Source: Rhodoferax sp. PAMC 29310 (lineage in GTDB: Bacteria > Pseudomonadota > Gammaproteobacteria > Burkholderiales > Burkholderiaceae_C). From it: a stretch of 64,000 bases of DNA. Positions within the stretch are counted from its first letter, which is position 1, and the number at the start of each line of letters is the position of its first letter. The notes under the pieces were generated by a model. It made no database searches. It had not been told where the DNA came from and worked only from the letters and a program-made list of their open reading frames with translations. Position numbers and translations under genes: made by a program. The DNA is taken from contig NZ_CP072852.1 of the NCBI RefSeq assembly GCF_017948265.1, forward strand, positions 4,529,250 to 4,593,249, in the 5' to 3' direction. Shown here one piece after another: positions 25,495-34,360 of this stretch.

Positions 25495-26283
25495 GTGCGC
25501 CCCCACGATGGCGATAATGGCTTTATCTTGAAAAAACGCACCCTCAAACTCCCCGAAGTCAATTTCTCTGACGAGGGCGACCTCCGTCACCTGCATCTGG
25601 GCACCGAGTGGATTCAGGGCACCATGCGAATGGACGCCCCCACTGCGCTGTTTCACGAGTACATCCAGCGCATGATGGCCTGGCTGCTGTTTGTGGAGCC
25701 AGACACGGTTAAATCCCGCCAAGCTGTGCAGCTGGGGCTGGGCGCGGGGTCCCTCACCAAGTTCTGCCACAAAGAACTGCGCATGAAGACCACCGCCATT
25801 GAGCTCAACCCGCAGGTGCTGGCCGCCTGCCGGGGCTGGTTCAAACTGCCGGCTGAAAACAGCCGCATTCAGGTGGTGCTGGCCGACGCGGCACAAGAGA
25901 TTCAAAACCCCAAATGGTGGGGCACGGTGGACGCACTGCAGGTGGACCTGTACGACCACGAAGCCGCCGCCCCGGTGCTGGACAGTCTGCCGTTTTACAA
26001 CCACTGCCACCGCCTGTTGACGCCAGAGGGCTGCATGACGGTGAACCTGTTTGGCCGCGCCTCCAGTTTTGACCGCAGTGTGGAGAAAATCTCCGCCGCC
26101 TTTGGCGCTGACGCCGTTTGGGCGTTCAAGGCGACCCGCGAAGGCAACACCGTGGTGCTGGCGCAGCGCACCCCGATTCGCCCCAAGCGCGAGGTGATGA
26201 TGGCCCGCGCCGAAGCGATTGAAGCCCAATGGGGCCTCCCCGCCACCAAATGGGTGCGCGTTTTTAAACCGATGCCGAAATGA
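25495..26283 (+). CDS. Spermidine-synthase-like methyltransferase-fold protein
   Basis: A 262-residue protein of the spermine/spermidine synthase superfamily. It has a nucleotide-binding motif LGLGAGSLTKFC, the acidic residue after IELNPQVL, VVLADAAQEIQ and the catalytic-region VDLYDHEAA. It lacks the full N-terminal beta-sheet domain of true SpeE and the polyamine-site D/E pattern is not obvious, so making spermidine is uncertain. The start could be GTG 25495 or TTG 25528. It overlaps the following ATPase gene by four bases. Confidence 0.8.
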   Translation: MRPHDGDNGFILKKRTLKLPEVNFSDEGDLRHLHLGTEWIQGTMRMDAPTALFHEYIQRMMAWLLFVEPDTVKSRQAVQLGLGAGSLTKFCHKELRMKTTAIELNPQVLAACRGWFKLPAENSRIQVVLADAAQEIQNPKWWGTVDALQVDLYDHEAAAPVLDSLPFYNHCHRLLTPEGCMTVNLFGRASSFDRSVEKISAAFGADAVWAFKATREGNTVVLAQRTPIRPKREVMMARAEAIEAQWGLPATKWVRVFKPMPK

Positions 26284-28070
26284 CCTCACCTACTGCGCCT
26301 TCTCCTTCGGTCGGATCTGCTCACAGAGGGCCGGTGGACTGGCGCAGCCTGGTTACCTGGTTGCACCAGGACAAAGTGATTAGCCTGGAAGAGGCCAAAC
26401 GCATCACCGCCCGATGCGCGCAAGCGGAGAGCGTGCAGCACCCATTGGTGCGTCTGGCCAGTGTGTCAGTTCGCCGCGCATCAGATGACAAAGCCATGGA
26501 CATTGAGTTGCTCACCCAATGGCTGGCCGAGCGCACGGGTTTGGCGTATTTGCGCATTGACCCGCTCAAAGTGGAGGTGGGCAAGGTGGCTGACACCATG
26601 GGCGCCATGTATGCCGAGCGACACAAAATTTTGCCGGTTCAGGTCACCGCCAGCGAGGTGGTGGTGGCCACGGCCGAGCCGTTTTTGACCGACTGGGTCG
26701 GCGAGGTGGAGCGTCAGGCCCGGCGAAGCGTGCGCCGCGTGCTGGCCAGCCCGCAGGAGATTCAACGCTACACGGCCGAGTTTTACGCGCTGGCCAAATC
26801 GGTGCGCGCCGCCAACAAAGCGGGGGGTAACGCGGCCAGCGCCAGTTTTGAGCAGCTGGTGGAACTGGGCAAGGGCAACAAGCAGCTTGATGCCAATGAC
26901 CAGGGTGTCGTGCAGGTGGTGGACTGGTTGTGGCAATACGCCTTTGACCAACGGGCCAGCGACATTCACCTGGAGCCCCGGCGCGAGCAGGGCGTGATTC
27001 GCTTTCGCATTGACGGGGTGTTGCACCCGGTGTACCAGATGCCCCCCGGCGTGATGACGGCAATGACGGCACGTATCAAACTGCTCGGCCGCATGGACGT
27101 GGTGGAGCGGCGCCGGCCACAAGATGGCCGCATCAAGACCCGCAACCCGCGTGGCGACGAGGTGGAGATGCGAATTTCCACCTTGCCCACGGCGTTTGGC
27201 GAAAAGATGGTGATGCGAATTTTTGACCCGGACACCACGGTCAAAGACCTGGATGCGCTGGGTTTCTCCGCTCATGACGCCCAGCGATGGGAGGCGCTGG
27301 TGAAGCGCCCGCACGGCATCATTCTGGTCACCGGACCCACAGGCTCGGGGAAAACCACCACGCTGTATTCCACGCTGAAGCGTGTCGCCACCGAGGAGGT
27401 GAACGTGAGCACGGTGGAAGACCCGATCGAGATGATCGAACCCGCCTTCAACCAGACGCAGGTGCAAACACAGCTCGACTTTGGCTTCACCGAGGGCTTA
27501 CGCGCCTTGATGCGCCAGGACCCGGACATCATCATGGTGGGTGAGATTCGCGACCAGCAAACCGCCGAGATGGCGGTGCAGGCCGCGCTCACCGGGCACC
27601 TGGTGTTCTCTACCTTGCATACCAACGATGCGCCCAGCGCGGTGACCCGGCTGATGGAGTTGGGGGTGCCTGCCTATTTGATCAACGCCACGCTGCTGGG
27701 CGTGCTGGCCCAGCGTTTGGTGCGCACGCTGTGCAAACACTGCAAGGTGGTGGATGAGACCGCCTCGCGTGATGCGTTGGCCGACCTGGTCAAACCCTGG
27801 CAGCTGAGCGGCTCTTACAAACCCTACAAGGCCGTGGGTTGCGTGGACTGCCGCATGACCGGTTTCATGGGCCGCATGGGCTTGTACGAGTTGCTGGTGG
27901 TGACTGAAGGGTTCAAGGAAAGGATCAACAAGGAGCCGAGCATGGACGTGCTCCGGCGCCAGGCCGTGAGCGATGGCATGCGTCCGCTTCGATTGGCGGG
28001 GGCCTTGCGGGTGGCCGAGGGCCTCACCTTGGTCGACGAGGTGCTGGCTTCCACACCTGGCTTGTCTTGA
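26280..28070 (+). CDS. Type II secretion/type IV pilus assembly ATPase (GspE/PilB family)
   Basis: A 596-residue secretion ATPase. An N-terminal domain (about 20-180) precedes the catalytic half with the Asp-box SDIHLEPR, Walker A GPTGSGKTTTLYS, the Asp/Walker B box DPDIIMVGEIRDQQTAE, the His box HLVFSTLHTND and a C-terminal zinc-type CKHC...CVDC pair. It powers pseudopilus or pilus assembly at the inner membrane. No gspF or pilin genes adjoin it, so it is an orphan here and its machine must be encoded elsewhere. It starts inside the previous gene (ATGA overlap). Confidence 0.92.
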   Translation: MTSPTAPSPSVGSAHRGPVDWRSLVTWLHQDKVISLEEAKRITARCAQAESVQHPLVRLASVSVRRASDDKAMDIELLTQWLAERTGLAYLRIDPLKVEVGKVADTMGAMYAERHKILPVQVTASEVVVATAEPFLTDWVGEVERQARRSVRRVLASPQEIQRYTAEFYALAKSVRAANKAGGNAASASFEQLVELGKGNKQLDANDQGVVQVVDWLWQYAFDQRASDIHLEPRREQGVIRFRIDGVLHPVYQMPPGVMTAMTARIKLLGRMDVVERRRPQDGRIKTRNPRGDEVEMRISTLPTAFGEKMVMRIFDPDTTVKDLDALGFSAHDAQRWEALVKRPHGIILVTGPTGSGKTTTLYSTLKRVATEEVNVSTVEDPIEMIEPAFNQTQVQTQLDFGFTEGLRALMRQDPDIIMVGEIRDQQTAEMAVQAALTGHLVFSTLHTNDAPSAVTRLMELGVPAYLINATLLGVLAQRLVRTLCKHCKVVDETASRDALADLVKPWQLSGSYKPYKAVGCVDCRMTGFMGRMGLYELLVVTEGFKERINKEPSMDVLRRQAVSDGMRPLRLAGALRVAEGLTLVDEVLASTPGLS

Positions 28071-28142
28071 GTCGGCTGGGCGCTCATCGGGCAATGCTTC
28101 GGTGCCGCGCTAAGTCACGGCTGGTGCCAGAGAAGAAATAAT

Positions 28143-29075
28143 ATGGAAAATAAGACGCCAGCCCCCGTTCAATCTGCGCAGAATGCTCCTAAAAGTGTAG
28201 TGGTTGGCTTGCTGCTGGCCAGCTTTGGTGCCATTGCGTTCAGTGGCAAGGCGATCATCGTCAAGCTGGCCTACCGCTATGGGGTGGATGCGGTCACGCT
28301 CATCATGTACCGCATGCTGTTTGCCTTGCCCATCTTCACCGTCATGGCTTGGTGGTCCAGTCGCGGCAAGCCGCCGCTCACCCGGCGGGATTGGTGGGGC
28401 GTGCTGGGGCTGGGGCTAACCGGCTATTACCTAGCGAGTTTTCTGGATTTTGTGGGCTTGGCCTACATTAGCGCTTCGCTGGAGCGGCTCATTCTGTACC
28501 TGAACCCCACACTGGTGCTCCTGCTGGGGCTGGTGCTTTACAAACGAAAAATTACCCGGCTGCAGGCGCTGGGCATGGGCATCAGCTATGGCGGGGTGAT
28601 GCTGGTGTTTGGGCATGAGATCAATTTGCAGGGCGCGGACGCTGCGCTGGGCGCCTTGTTGGTGTTTTTAAGCGCGATCAGTTACGCGGTTTACCTCAGT
28701 TTCAGTGGCGAGATGGTGAAGCGACTGGGCTCGTTGCGCCTGGTCGGGCTGGCGACCAGCGTGGCTTGTCTGCTTTGTATCGGGCAGTTTTTATTTCTGC
28801 GGCCTTTGAGCGCGGCAATGGTCGCGCCCGAGGTGATCTGGCTCTCGGTGTTGAACGCCACCTTGTGCACTGCCGTGCCGGTGCTGGCAGTCATGATGGC
28901 GATTGAGCGCATTGGCGCCAGCCTGGCGGCCCAGACCGGAATGATTGGCCCCATGTCCACCATCCTGCTTGGCGTGGTGTTGCTGGGTGAGCCCTTCACC
29001 GCGTGGGTGGCGGCAGGTTCTGCGCTGGTGATTACCGGTATTTTTGTGTTCTCACGCAGCGGTCGCTCCCGCTGA
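28143..29075 (+). CDS. EamA/DMT-family permease
   Basis: A 310-residue drug/metabolite transporter with about ten helices arranged as two EamA repeats (first SGKAIIVKLAYRYGVDAVTLIMYRM, second ISYAVYLSFSGEMVKRLG). A typical MIGPMSTILLGVVLLGEPFTAW segment lies near the end. Direction and substrate unknown; relatives export amino acids or metabolites. Confidence 0.9.
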   Translation: MENKTPAPVQSAQNAPKSVVVGLLLASFGAIAFSGKAIIVKLAYRYGVDAVTLIMYRMLFALPIFTVMAWWSSRGKPPLTRRDWWGVLGLGLTGYYLASFLDFVGLAYISASLERLILYLNPTLVLLLGLVLYKRKITRLQALGMGISYGGVMLVFGHEINLQGADAALGALLVFLSAISYAVYLSFSGEMVKRLGSLRLVGLATSVACLLCIGQFLFLRPLSAAMVAPEVIWLSVLNATLCTAVPVLAVMMAIERIGASLAAQTGMIGPMSTILLGVVLLGEPFTAWVAAGSALVITGIFVFSRSGRSR

Positions 29076-29145
29076 CCTGTTGGCAGCGAGGGCTTGTCTT
29101 CACCACTATCATGGGCATCACTTTTTAACGAGCAAGGTCATCAGA

Positions 29146-29940
29146 ATGGATTTAGGTATTGCAGGCAAGTGGGCGTTGGTGTGTGGCGCCAGCAAGGGAC
29201 TCGGATTTGGCTGCGCCCAGGCGCTGGTACGCGAAGGCGTGAACGTGCTCATCGTTGCCCGGGGGGCTGAGGTGCTGGAAGCAGCTGCTGCGCAATTGAT
29301 AGCATCTGGTGAAGGAACAACGGGCGCGAGCGTTCAATTTGTTGTCGCAGACATCACCACGGTTGAAGGTCGCGCGGCCGTGTTTGCGATTCGGCGTGAA
29401 TTTGACATCGTGGTGACCAATGCCGGCGGCCCGCCCACGGGAGATTTTCGTGACTGGGACCGGGAGGCCTGGATCAAAGCGGTGGACGCCAACATGCTGA
29501 CCCCGATTGAACTGATCAAGGCAACCGTGGACGGCATGGCCGAGCGGGGGTTCGGGCGCATCATCAACATCACCTCCAGTGCGGTCAAAGCGCCGATTGA
29601 CATTTTGGGCCTCTCCAATGGTGCCCGCAGTGGTCTGACCGGCTTTGTGGCCGGCGTGGCCCGCAGCCCGCTGGCGGCCAAGGGTGTGACGATGAACAAT
29701 TTGTTGCCGGGCGCCTTTGACACCGACCGGCTCAAAGGCACGCTGCAAGGCGCGGCTCAAAAAACGGGCAAGTCATTGGACGCGGTCATGGACGCCCGGC
29801 GCCAGACCATTCCGGCGCGCCGCTTTGGCACGGTGGAAGAGTTCGGTGCTATCTGTGCATTCTTGTGCAGCCAGCAGGCCGCGTACATCAACGGCCAAAA
29901 CGTGTTGGCCGACGGCGGCGCCTTCGCAGGCACCTTTTAA
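29146..29940 (+). CDS. Short-chain dehydrogenase/reductase
   Basis: A 264-residue SDR enzyme. The nucleotide motif CGASKGLGFG lies near residue 13, TNAGGPP replaces NNAG, and the product ends with the usual NVLADGGAFAGTF. At the catalytic YxxxK position (SNGARSGLTGF) tyrosine is replaced by asparagine and lysine by arginine, as in some 3-oxoacyl-ACP-reductase-like relatives, so normal catalysis is doubtful. The IASGEGTTGAS stretch near 29285-29330 looks like an extra loop, possibly another copy of the local repeat. ATG 29146 lies within the N-terminal consensus MDLGIAGKWALV. Confidence 0.85.
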   Translation: MDLGIAGKWALVCGASKGLGFGCAQALVREGVNVLIVARGAEVLEAAAAQLIASGEGTTGASVQFVVADITTVEGRAAVFAIRREFDIVVTNAGGPPTGDFRDWDREAWIKAVDANMLTPIELIKATVDGMAERGFGRIINITSSAVKAPIDILGLSNGARSGLTGFVAGVARSPLAAKGVTMNNLLPGAFDTDRLKGTLQGAAQKTGKSLDAVMDARRQTIPARRFGTVEEFGAICAFLCSQQAAYINGQNVLADGGAFAGTF

Positions 29941-29946
29941 CCCCGC

Positions 29947-30849
29947 TTAACGGCGAGAAGACACCACGATGCCGCCTGCGATCATGATGAAGGCGAGCAC
30001 GTGGTAGGTCTGCGGTGTTTCCCCCAGAAAGACCGTTGAAAGCAACGCCGTGAACAAGGGGGTGAGGTTGATGAAAAACCCGGCTGCAGCGGGGCCTGCC
30101 CGCCCCACACCGGCGCCCCAGGCGCGGTAGGCAATCACAGCGGGGCCCACGGCGATGAACACCAGGGCGGCGCCCAGTGGCCAGCTCCACTGAAAATGCC
30201 CTTTGCCCAGCGCCCATTCCCCCCCGGAACTCAAGGCCGACCAGACCAGTCCAAAGGCAATCTGGCCCAACAAAAAAGCAGACCAGTTTTGCCGCAGTGA
30301 GGCGGGCTCGGTGGTGGGTCGAGCCAGCATCCAGCTGTAGGTGGCCCAGGCGGCAGAGGCCATGAGCACGTAAACGTCTCCAGGTACCAAGCGCACTTGC
30401 TGCAATACTTGAAGCTCGCCCCGGCTCAAGACCAGCAACACGCCGATGATGGACATGGCCGCACCAACGAGTTGTCGTCGCGACACTTTGACACCATAGA
30501 ACAGCCGCCCGATCAGCAGCATCCAGATGGGGGTGCTGGAGCCCACCAGCGTCACATTGATGGGGGCCGAGGTATTCAGAGCCAGGTAGAGCAGGGCGTT
30601 GTACGCGCCCACGCTGAGCAAACCCAGCATGGCAAAGCGCCGCCAATTCGGCCACAACAGGCTGTCGCGCCGCAGCACGTTGCCTGCCAGAGGCAGCAGA
30701 ATCGCAAAGGCCAGCGCCCAGCGCAGCAGGTTCAGTGTCATGGGCGACACCATCTCGCTGATCAGTCGGCCAACTACGGCATTGCCCGCCCACATCAGGG
30801 GCGGAATGCTCAACAACAGGGCGGCGGTGGGGGTTAATCTGGCTTGCAA
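29947..30849 (-). CDS. EamA/DMT-family permease, TTG start overlapping upstream gene
   Basis: A 300-residue permease with ten predicted helices (SIPPLMWAGNAVVGRLI at the start, LTPLFTALLSTVFLGETPQ near the end). The likely start is TTG 30849, 16 bases inside the end of the GGDEF/EAL gene. That overlap suggests co-expression with the signalling gene. It converges on the SDR gene. Substrate unknown. Confidence 0.88.
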   Translation of the reverse strand: MQARLTPTAALLLSIPPLMWAGNAVVGRLISEMVSPMTLNLLRWALAFAILLPLAGNVLRRDSLLWPNWRRFAMLGLLSVGAYNALLYLALNTSAPINVTLVGSSTPIWMLLIGRLFYGVKVSRRQLVGAAMSIIGVLLVLSRGELQVLQQVRLVPGDVYVLMASAAWATYSWMLARPTTEPASLRQNWSAFLLGQIAFGLVWSALSSGGEWALGKGHFQWSWPLGAALVFIAVGPAVIAYRAWGAGVGRAGPAAAGFFINLTPLFTALLSTVFLGETPQTYHVLAFIMIAGGIVVSSRR

Positions 30850-33137
30850 ACCGGGGGTAACTCACTCAACATGGTCTCAAACGCCGCCAATGGGGTGGGT
30901 TTTCCGAACAAATAGCCTTGGTACATATTGCAACCGTGCAGTGCCAAAAATTCCTGCTGGGCTTGGGTTTCGACGCCCTCGGCAATCACCTCCAACCCCA
31001 GATTGCGGGCCATTCCGATGATGGTTTGCACGATCACGCCATCAGTGTCCTTGATGCCGATGTTGCGTACAAAAGACTGGTCAATTTTCAGTTGGTCCAG
31101 GGGCAAGCGGGTGAGGTAGGCCAGCGAGGAGTGGCCAGTGCCGAAGTCATCCACCGAAAACTGCACGCCGAGCGCCTTGAGTTCGGTCATCTTCAAAATG
31201 GTGCCCTCAATGTTTTCCAATACCAGCGACTCGGTCAACTCCAGCTTGAGCGCCTGCGGGGACACGCCGGTTTCCTGAAGAATGGCGCTCACCTCTTCTA
31301 CAAATGACGGTTGCATGAACTGGCGCGCGCTGACGTTGACCGACAGCAACAAGTGCTGGCGTTCGGGGTCGTTATGCCACACCGCAAGTTGTTGGCAGGC
31401 CATGCGAAGCACCCAGTGCCCGATGGGCAGAATCAGCTCACTCTCTTCGGCCACAGGAATGAACTCGCCGGGGGATACCAAGCCCCTTTGAGGGTGATGC
31501 CAGCGAATCAACACCTCGGCACCCACCACATGTCCAAACAACTGGTGCTGGGACTGGTAGTACAACTGAAATTGACCGTCTGCCAAGGCCACGCGCAAAT
31601 CACTCTCCATGTCGGCGCGCGCGTTGATGTCCGCCTGCATTTTGGGGTCGAAAAAGCACAGCGCGTTGCGGCCTTTGGCCTTGACCTGGTACATCGCAAT
31701 GTCGGCTTGCTTGAGCACTTCAGTGGGAGTTTGCGCTTCGCTGCCAAAAACTGTGGCGCCAATGCTGGGCGTGCTCAGGTAATTATGTCCTTGAAGCTGG
31801 TAAGGCTCATTCAGGCAGGCCAGCAGTTTGTTGCCTACCCGGCGCGCTACGGCCACCGCGCGGTGATCGTCACTTTTGAGGTCGCTCAACATCACCACAA
31901 ATTCGTCGCCGCCCAGTCGGGCCACAGTGTCTTTGTTGCGTACGGTGGCGGACAGGCGCTGTGCAACCTGTCGCAGCAGTTCATCGCCCACGTCATGGCC
32001 CAACGTGTCATTGAGGGTTTTGAAACGGTCCAGGTCCAAAAACAGGAGGGCGCCCAATTGACCGCTCCGGGCATTGGCATCAAAGGTCTTCTGCAGCCGG
32101 TCCATCAGCAGGCGCCGGTTGGGCAAGCCGGTGAGGTGGTCAAAGAACGCAAGCTGCTCCACCTCCGCTTTGGATTCCGCCAGTCGCCGGCGGGCCTCTC
32201 CCAGTCGGGCCAGGTAGTTGATGGCGAAGGCGCAGGCCGCCAAAGTCATCAGCACAAAAATCAATGCGGTGCCCAAAATGAAATTGCGCTGGATGCGCCA
32301 GCTTTGCAGCGCGGCCTCAATTGGCAGGCTGGCGGCTACGGCGATGCCTCGGTACAAAATAGGGCGAGTCACCACGATGGCAGGTTTACCGCTCAAACGG
32401 GCGGCCATGCGCATGGGTTGCCCGTCTGGTTCGGGTCGTGCCAGTGGTGATGACTTCACAGGGCGGGTGCCGCTGGTTTGAACCGGCATGCTGACCAGCA
32501 ACTCTCCGCTGGTTCTCTCCAACGTCACCTCCAGGCCTGGCATGTCGACGCCCTGGACGATGATGTTGGTCAACAGCGACAAAGGAACTTCAGCGACGGC
32601 AACCACCAAGGAGGTGTCGGCGAGGTGGATGTAGCGGGCCAGGTAGAACACCGATTCAGCGCTTGAAAAACTGACCGACGGTGCGCTAATCCGCAGGGTG
32701 GATACGGGCTGGGCGACCACGTCGTCTAGAAATCCGGCGGGCAAATTAAGTTGCAACAGCTTGCCGCTCGGATCAGAAGTGGCCAGAATCTTTCCTTTGG
32801 CGTCCAGCAGTGACATGCTTCTCAGCAGCATATTTTGCTGGGCTGTTCGTGTCATGGACACCGACGCTGTGGTCAGGTCAATCCAGTCCACCATGGAACC
32901 GGATAAGCCCAGTATTTCATCGAGGCTGGCCAGCAAAACATCTACGCCCAACAAACTGCGGTTCAGCGTCATGCTGGCGCCATTGGTGAATCGAACCACT
33001 TGGGACTCGTTGCTGGACAAGTCGTCGCGGCGGGTGCTTACAAACAAGCTGGTCGCGGTGACGACGATCATCAGTACGAAAACCGCGGTTGATCCCAGAA
33101 TGATGGCCGTAACCCGGCCTGGTTTTTGCCATTTCAT
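30834..33137 (-). CDS. Membrane GGDEF/EAL cyclic-di-GMP signalling protein
   Basis: A 767-residue sensor with a membrane helix at about 10-33, a periplasmic domain of about 250 residues (probably a Cache-like fold), a second helix near 285-310, a GGDEF domain (FFDHLTGLPNRRLL, RLGGDEFVVML) and an EAL domain. The EAL signature is EVLIRW with the catalytic glutamate kept; ELTESLVLEN, DDFGTGHSSLAYL and LKIDQSF are also intact. Both diguanylate cyclase and phosphodiesterase activity are possible. It starts four bases inside the stop of a TRAP-type binding-protein gene, which suggests that protein supplies its ligand signal. Confidence 0.94.
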   Translation of the reverse strand: MKWQKPGRVTAIILGSTAVFVLMIVVTATSLFVSTRRDDLSSNESQVVRFTNGASMTLNRSLLGVDVLLASLDEILGLSGSMVDWIDLTTASVSMTRTAQQNMLLRSMSLLDAKGKILATSDPSGKLLQLNLPAGFLDDVVAQPVSTLRISAPSVSFSSAESVFYLARYIHLADTSLVVAVAEVPLSLLTNIIVQGVDMPGLEVTLERTSGELLVSMPVQTSGTRPVKSSPLARPEPDGQPMRMAARLSGKPAIVVTRPILYRGIAVAASLPIEAALQSWRIQRNFILGTALIFVLMTLAACAFAINYLARLGEARRRLAESKAEVEQLAFFDHLTGLPNRRLLMDRLQKTFDANARSGQLGALLFLDLDRFKTLNDTLGHDVGDELLRQVAQRLSATVRNKDTVARLGGDEFVVMLSDLKSDDHRAVAVARRVGNKLLACLNEPYQLQGHNYLSTPSIGATVFGSEAQTPTEVLKQADIAMYQVKAKGRNALCFFDPKMQADINARADMESDLRVALADGQFQLYYQSQHQLFGHVVGAEVLIRWHHPQRGLVSPGEFIPVAEESELILPIGHWVLRMACQQLAVWHNDPERQHLLLSVNVSARQFMQPSFVEEVSAILQETGVSPQALKLELTESLVLENIEGTILKMTELKALGVQFSVDDFGTGHSSLAYLTRLPLDQLKIDQSFVRNIGIKDTDGVIVQTIIGMARNLGLEVIAEGVETQAQQEFLALHGCNMYQGYLFGKPTPLAAFETMLSELPPVCKPD

Positions 33138-34231
33138 GGCGGTGACGCAGCCACAATGTTATTCAGGGGGCCAATGGTTCGGTTCCAGATGTCAGCGCAA
33201 GTCACACCACAGCGCTTGATCCATCGAGGCAGCACGGCTGTCGAGAGGATCTCCAGGCTTTTCTTGTCATCTTGCGCGGATGGGCGTACCTCAATCATCG
33301 CGCCACGTCGCCCTTTGCTACAACTGGGAGCTCCTCTGTTGCAGGCCAGTCCGTCTGCCGTTTCGCGCTCGCTTTCCGCCCAGATTTTTTGTTCCAGTTT
33401 GGGGAGTTCGTTGCGCAACAGGGCTCTCAGATCCGGTGGCATGCCATCCCACGCGTCAGAGTTGGTTCCAAAAAAGGCAAGTCCCCAATTGATGGGCATG
33501 GCGTAGATGTGAGAGGTCACTTCATGCAAGCCCACGGTATTGCCGGACATGGTGCCGGTGATGGCACAGTCAAGCTGGTTGGCGATCAGGCTGCTTTTGA
33601 TTTGGACGAATCCCGTTAACACAGGTGTTGCGCCCAGGGCCGCCATGAAATCGGACTGGGTGATCGACGACACCCGAACGCGACGCCCCGACAGATCGCT
33701 CAGTTTGGTCATTGGTTGTTTGCAATACACCACCTGTGCCGGGTAGACATAGATCGCCAGCATCTCGATTTTGTAACGCGAGCGCAATTCCGACTCCAGA
33801 AAAGGTCTGAACGCCGCCAGATTGCGCTTCAGCGTGGGCATGTCGGGATTCAGACCCGCCAAGTCGGGTGCAGCAAATTGAGGGTAGTAGGCGGCCACGG
33901 AGCTCAACAAGATGGTGCCAAAGGGAATGACACCCAGTTGAATCAAGCGAAGAATGTCTTTGCCGGGAACACCGGTTCGGTCAAAGGGGACGATGTCGGC
34001 AGTAAAGCGCCCACCACTCAGGCGCGGTAAATCCTTGGTCCAGAAAGGTTCTTCATTCTTGGTGTATTGGTTCAGTCCGGCCAGCCCGCCGATGATGCGC
34101 AGTGAATAGGGGCTGGGCTCCTTATCTTGCGCGAATGCGCTACCCCAAAGACTCAAGGCGAGCAGGGTTGCCATGATCTGGCGCAAGCAGGGGGTCAGGC
34201 GATGGACGTGAGGCAAAGGGAATTGGGGCAT
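33134..34231 (-). CDS. TRAP-type (DctP family) periplasmic binding protein paired with GGDEF/EAL
   Basis: A 365-residue binding protein from ATG 34231, with a long signal peptide (to about SLWGSAFAQ, residue 35). DctP-family features are the LSGGRFTADIVPFDRTGVPGKDILRLIQLG segment and KLSDLSGRRVRVSS. Two extra cysteine pairs occur near the C-terminus (ACNRGAPSC, CGVTC). No DctQ or DctM membrane genes are present; the gene is instead translationally coupled (ATGA) to the GGDEF/EAL gene. A role as a sensory ligand receptor is inferred. The open frame continues upstream to 34855, but that extension is not protein-like. Confidence 0.85.
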   Translation of the reverse strand: MPQFPLPHVHRLTPCLRQIMATLLALSLWGSAFAQDKEPSPYSLRIIGGLAGLNQYTKNEEPFWTKDLPRLSGGRFTADIVPFDRTGVPGKDILRLIQLGVIPFGTILLSSVAAYYPQFAAPDLAGLNPDMPTLKRNLAAFRPFLESELRSRYKIEMLAIYVYPAQVVYCKQPMTKLSDLSGRRVRVSSITQSDFMAALGATPVLTGFVQIKSSLIANQLDCAITGTMSGNTVGLHEVTSHIYAMPINWGLAFFGTNSDAWDGMPPDLRALLRNELPKLEQKIWAESERETADGLACNRGAPSCSKGRRGAMIEVRPSAQDDKKSLEILSTAVLPRWIKRCGVTCADIWNRTIGPLNNIVAASPP

Positions 34232-34360
34232 GGTCAATTGATCTCGGTCATTTTCGCAGAAAGCTGAGTCGAGACGCAGGGTTATGGCGACCCCACTGCG
34301 TAGCACCGCGTTTATTCGTGGCACGATGACGGATGATTCAATTATGAAGGGTTTTGAGAC

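Noticed and set aside
31311..32450. 379-codon frame antisense to the GGDEF/EAL gene
   Set aside because: The opposite strand encodes intact GGDEF and EAL motifs; this frame has none.
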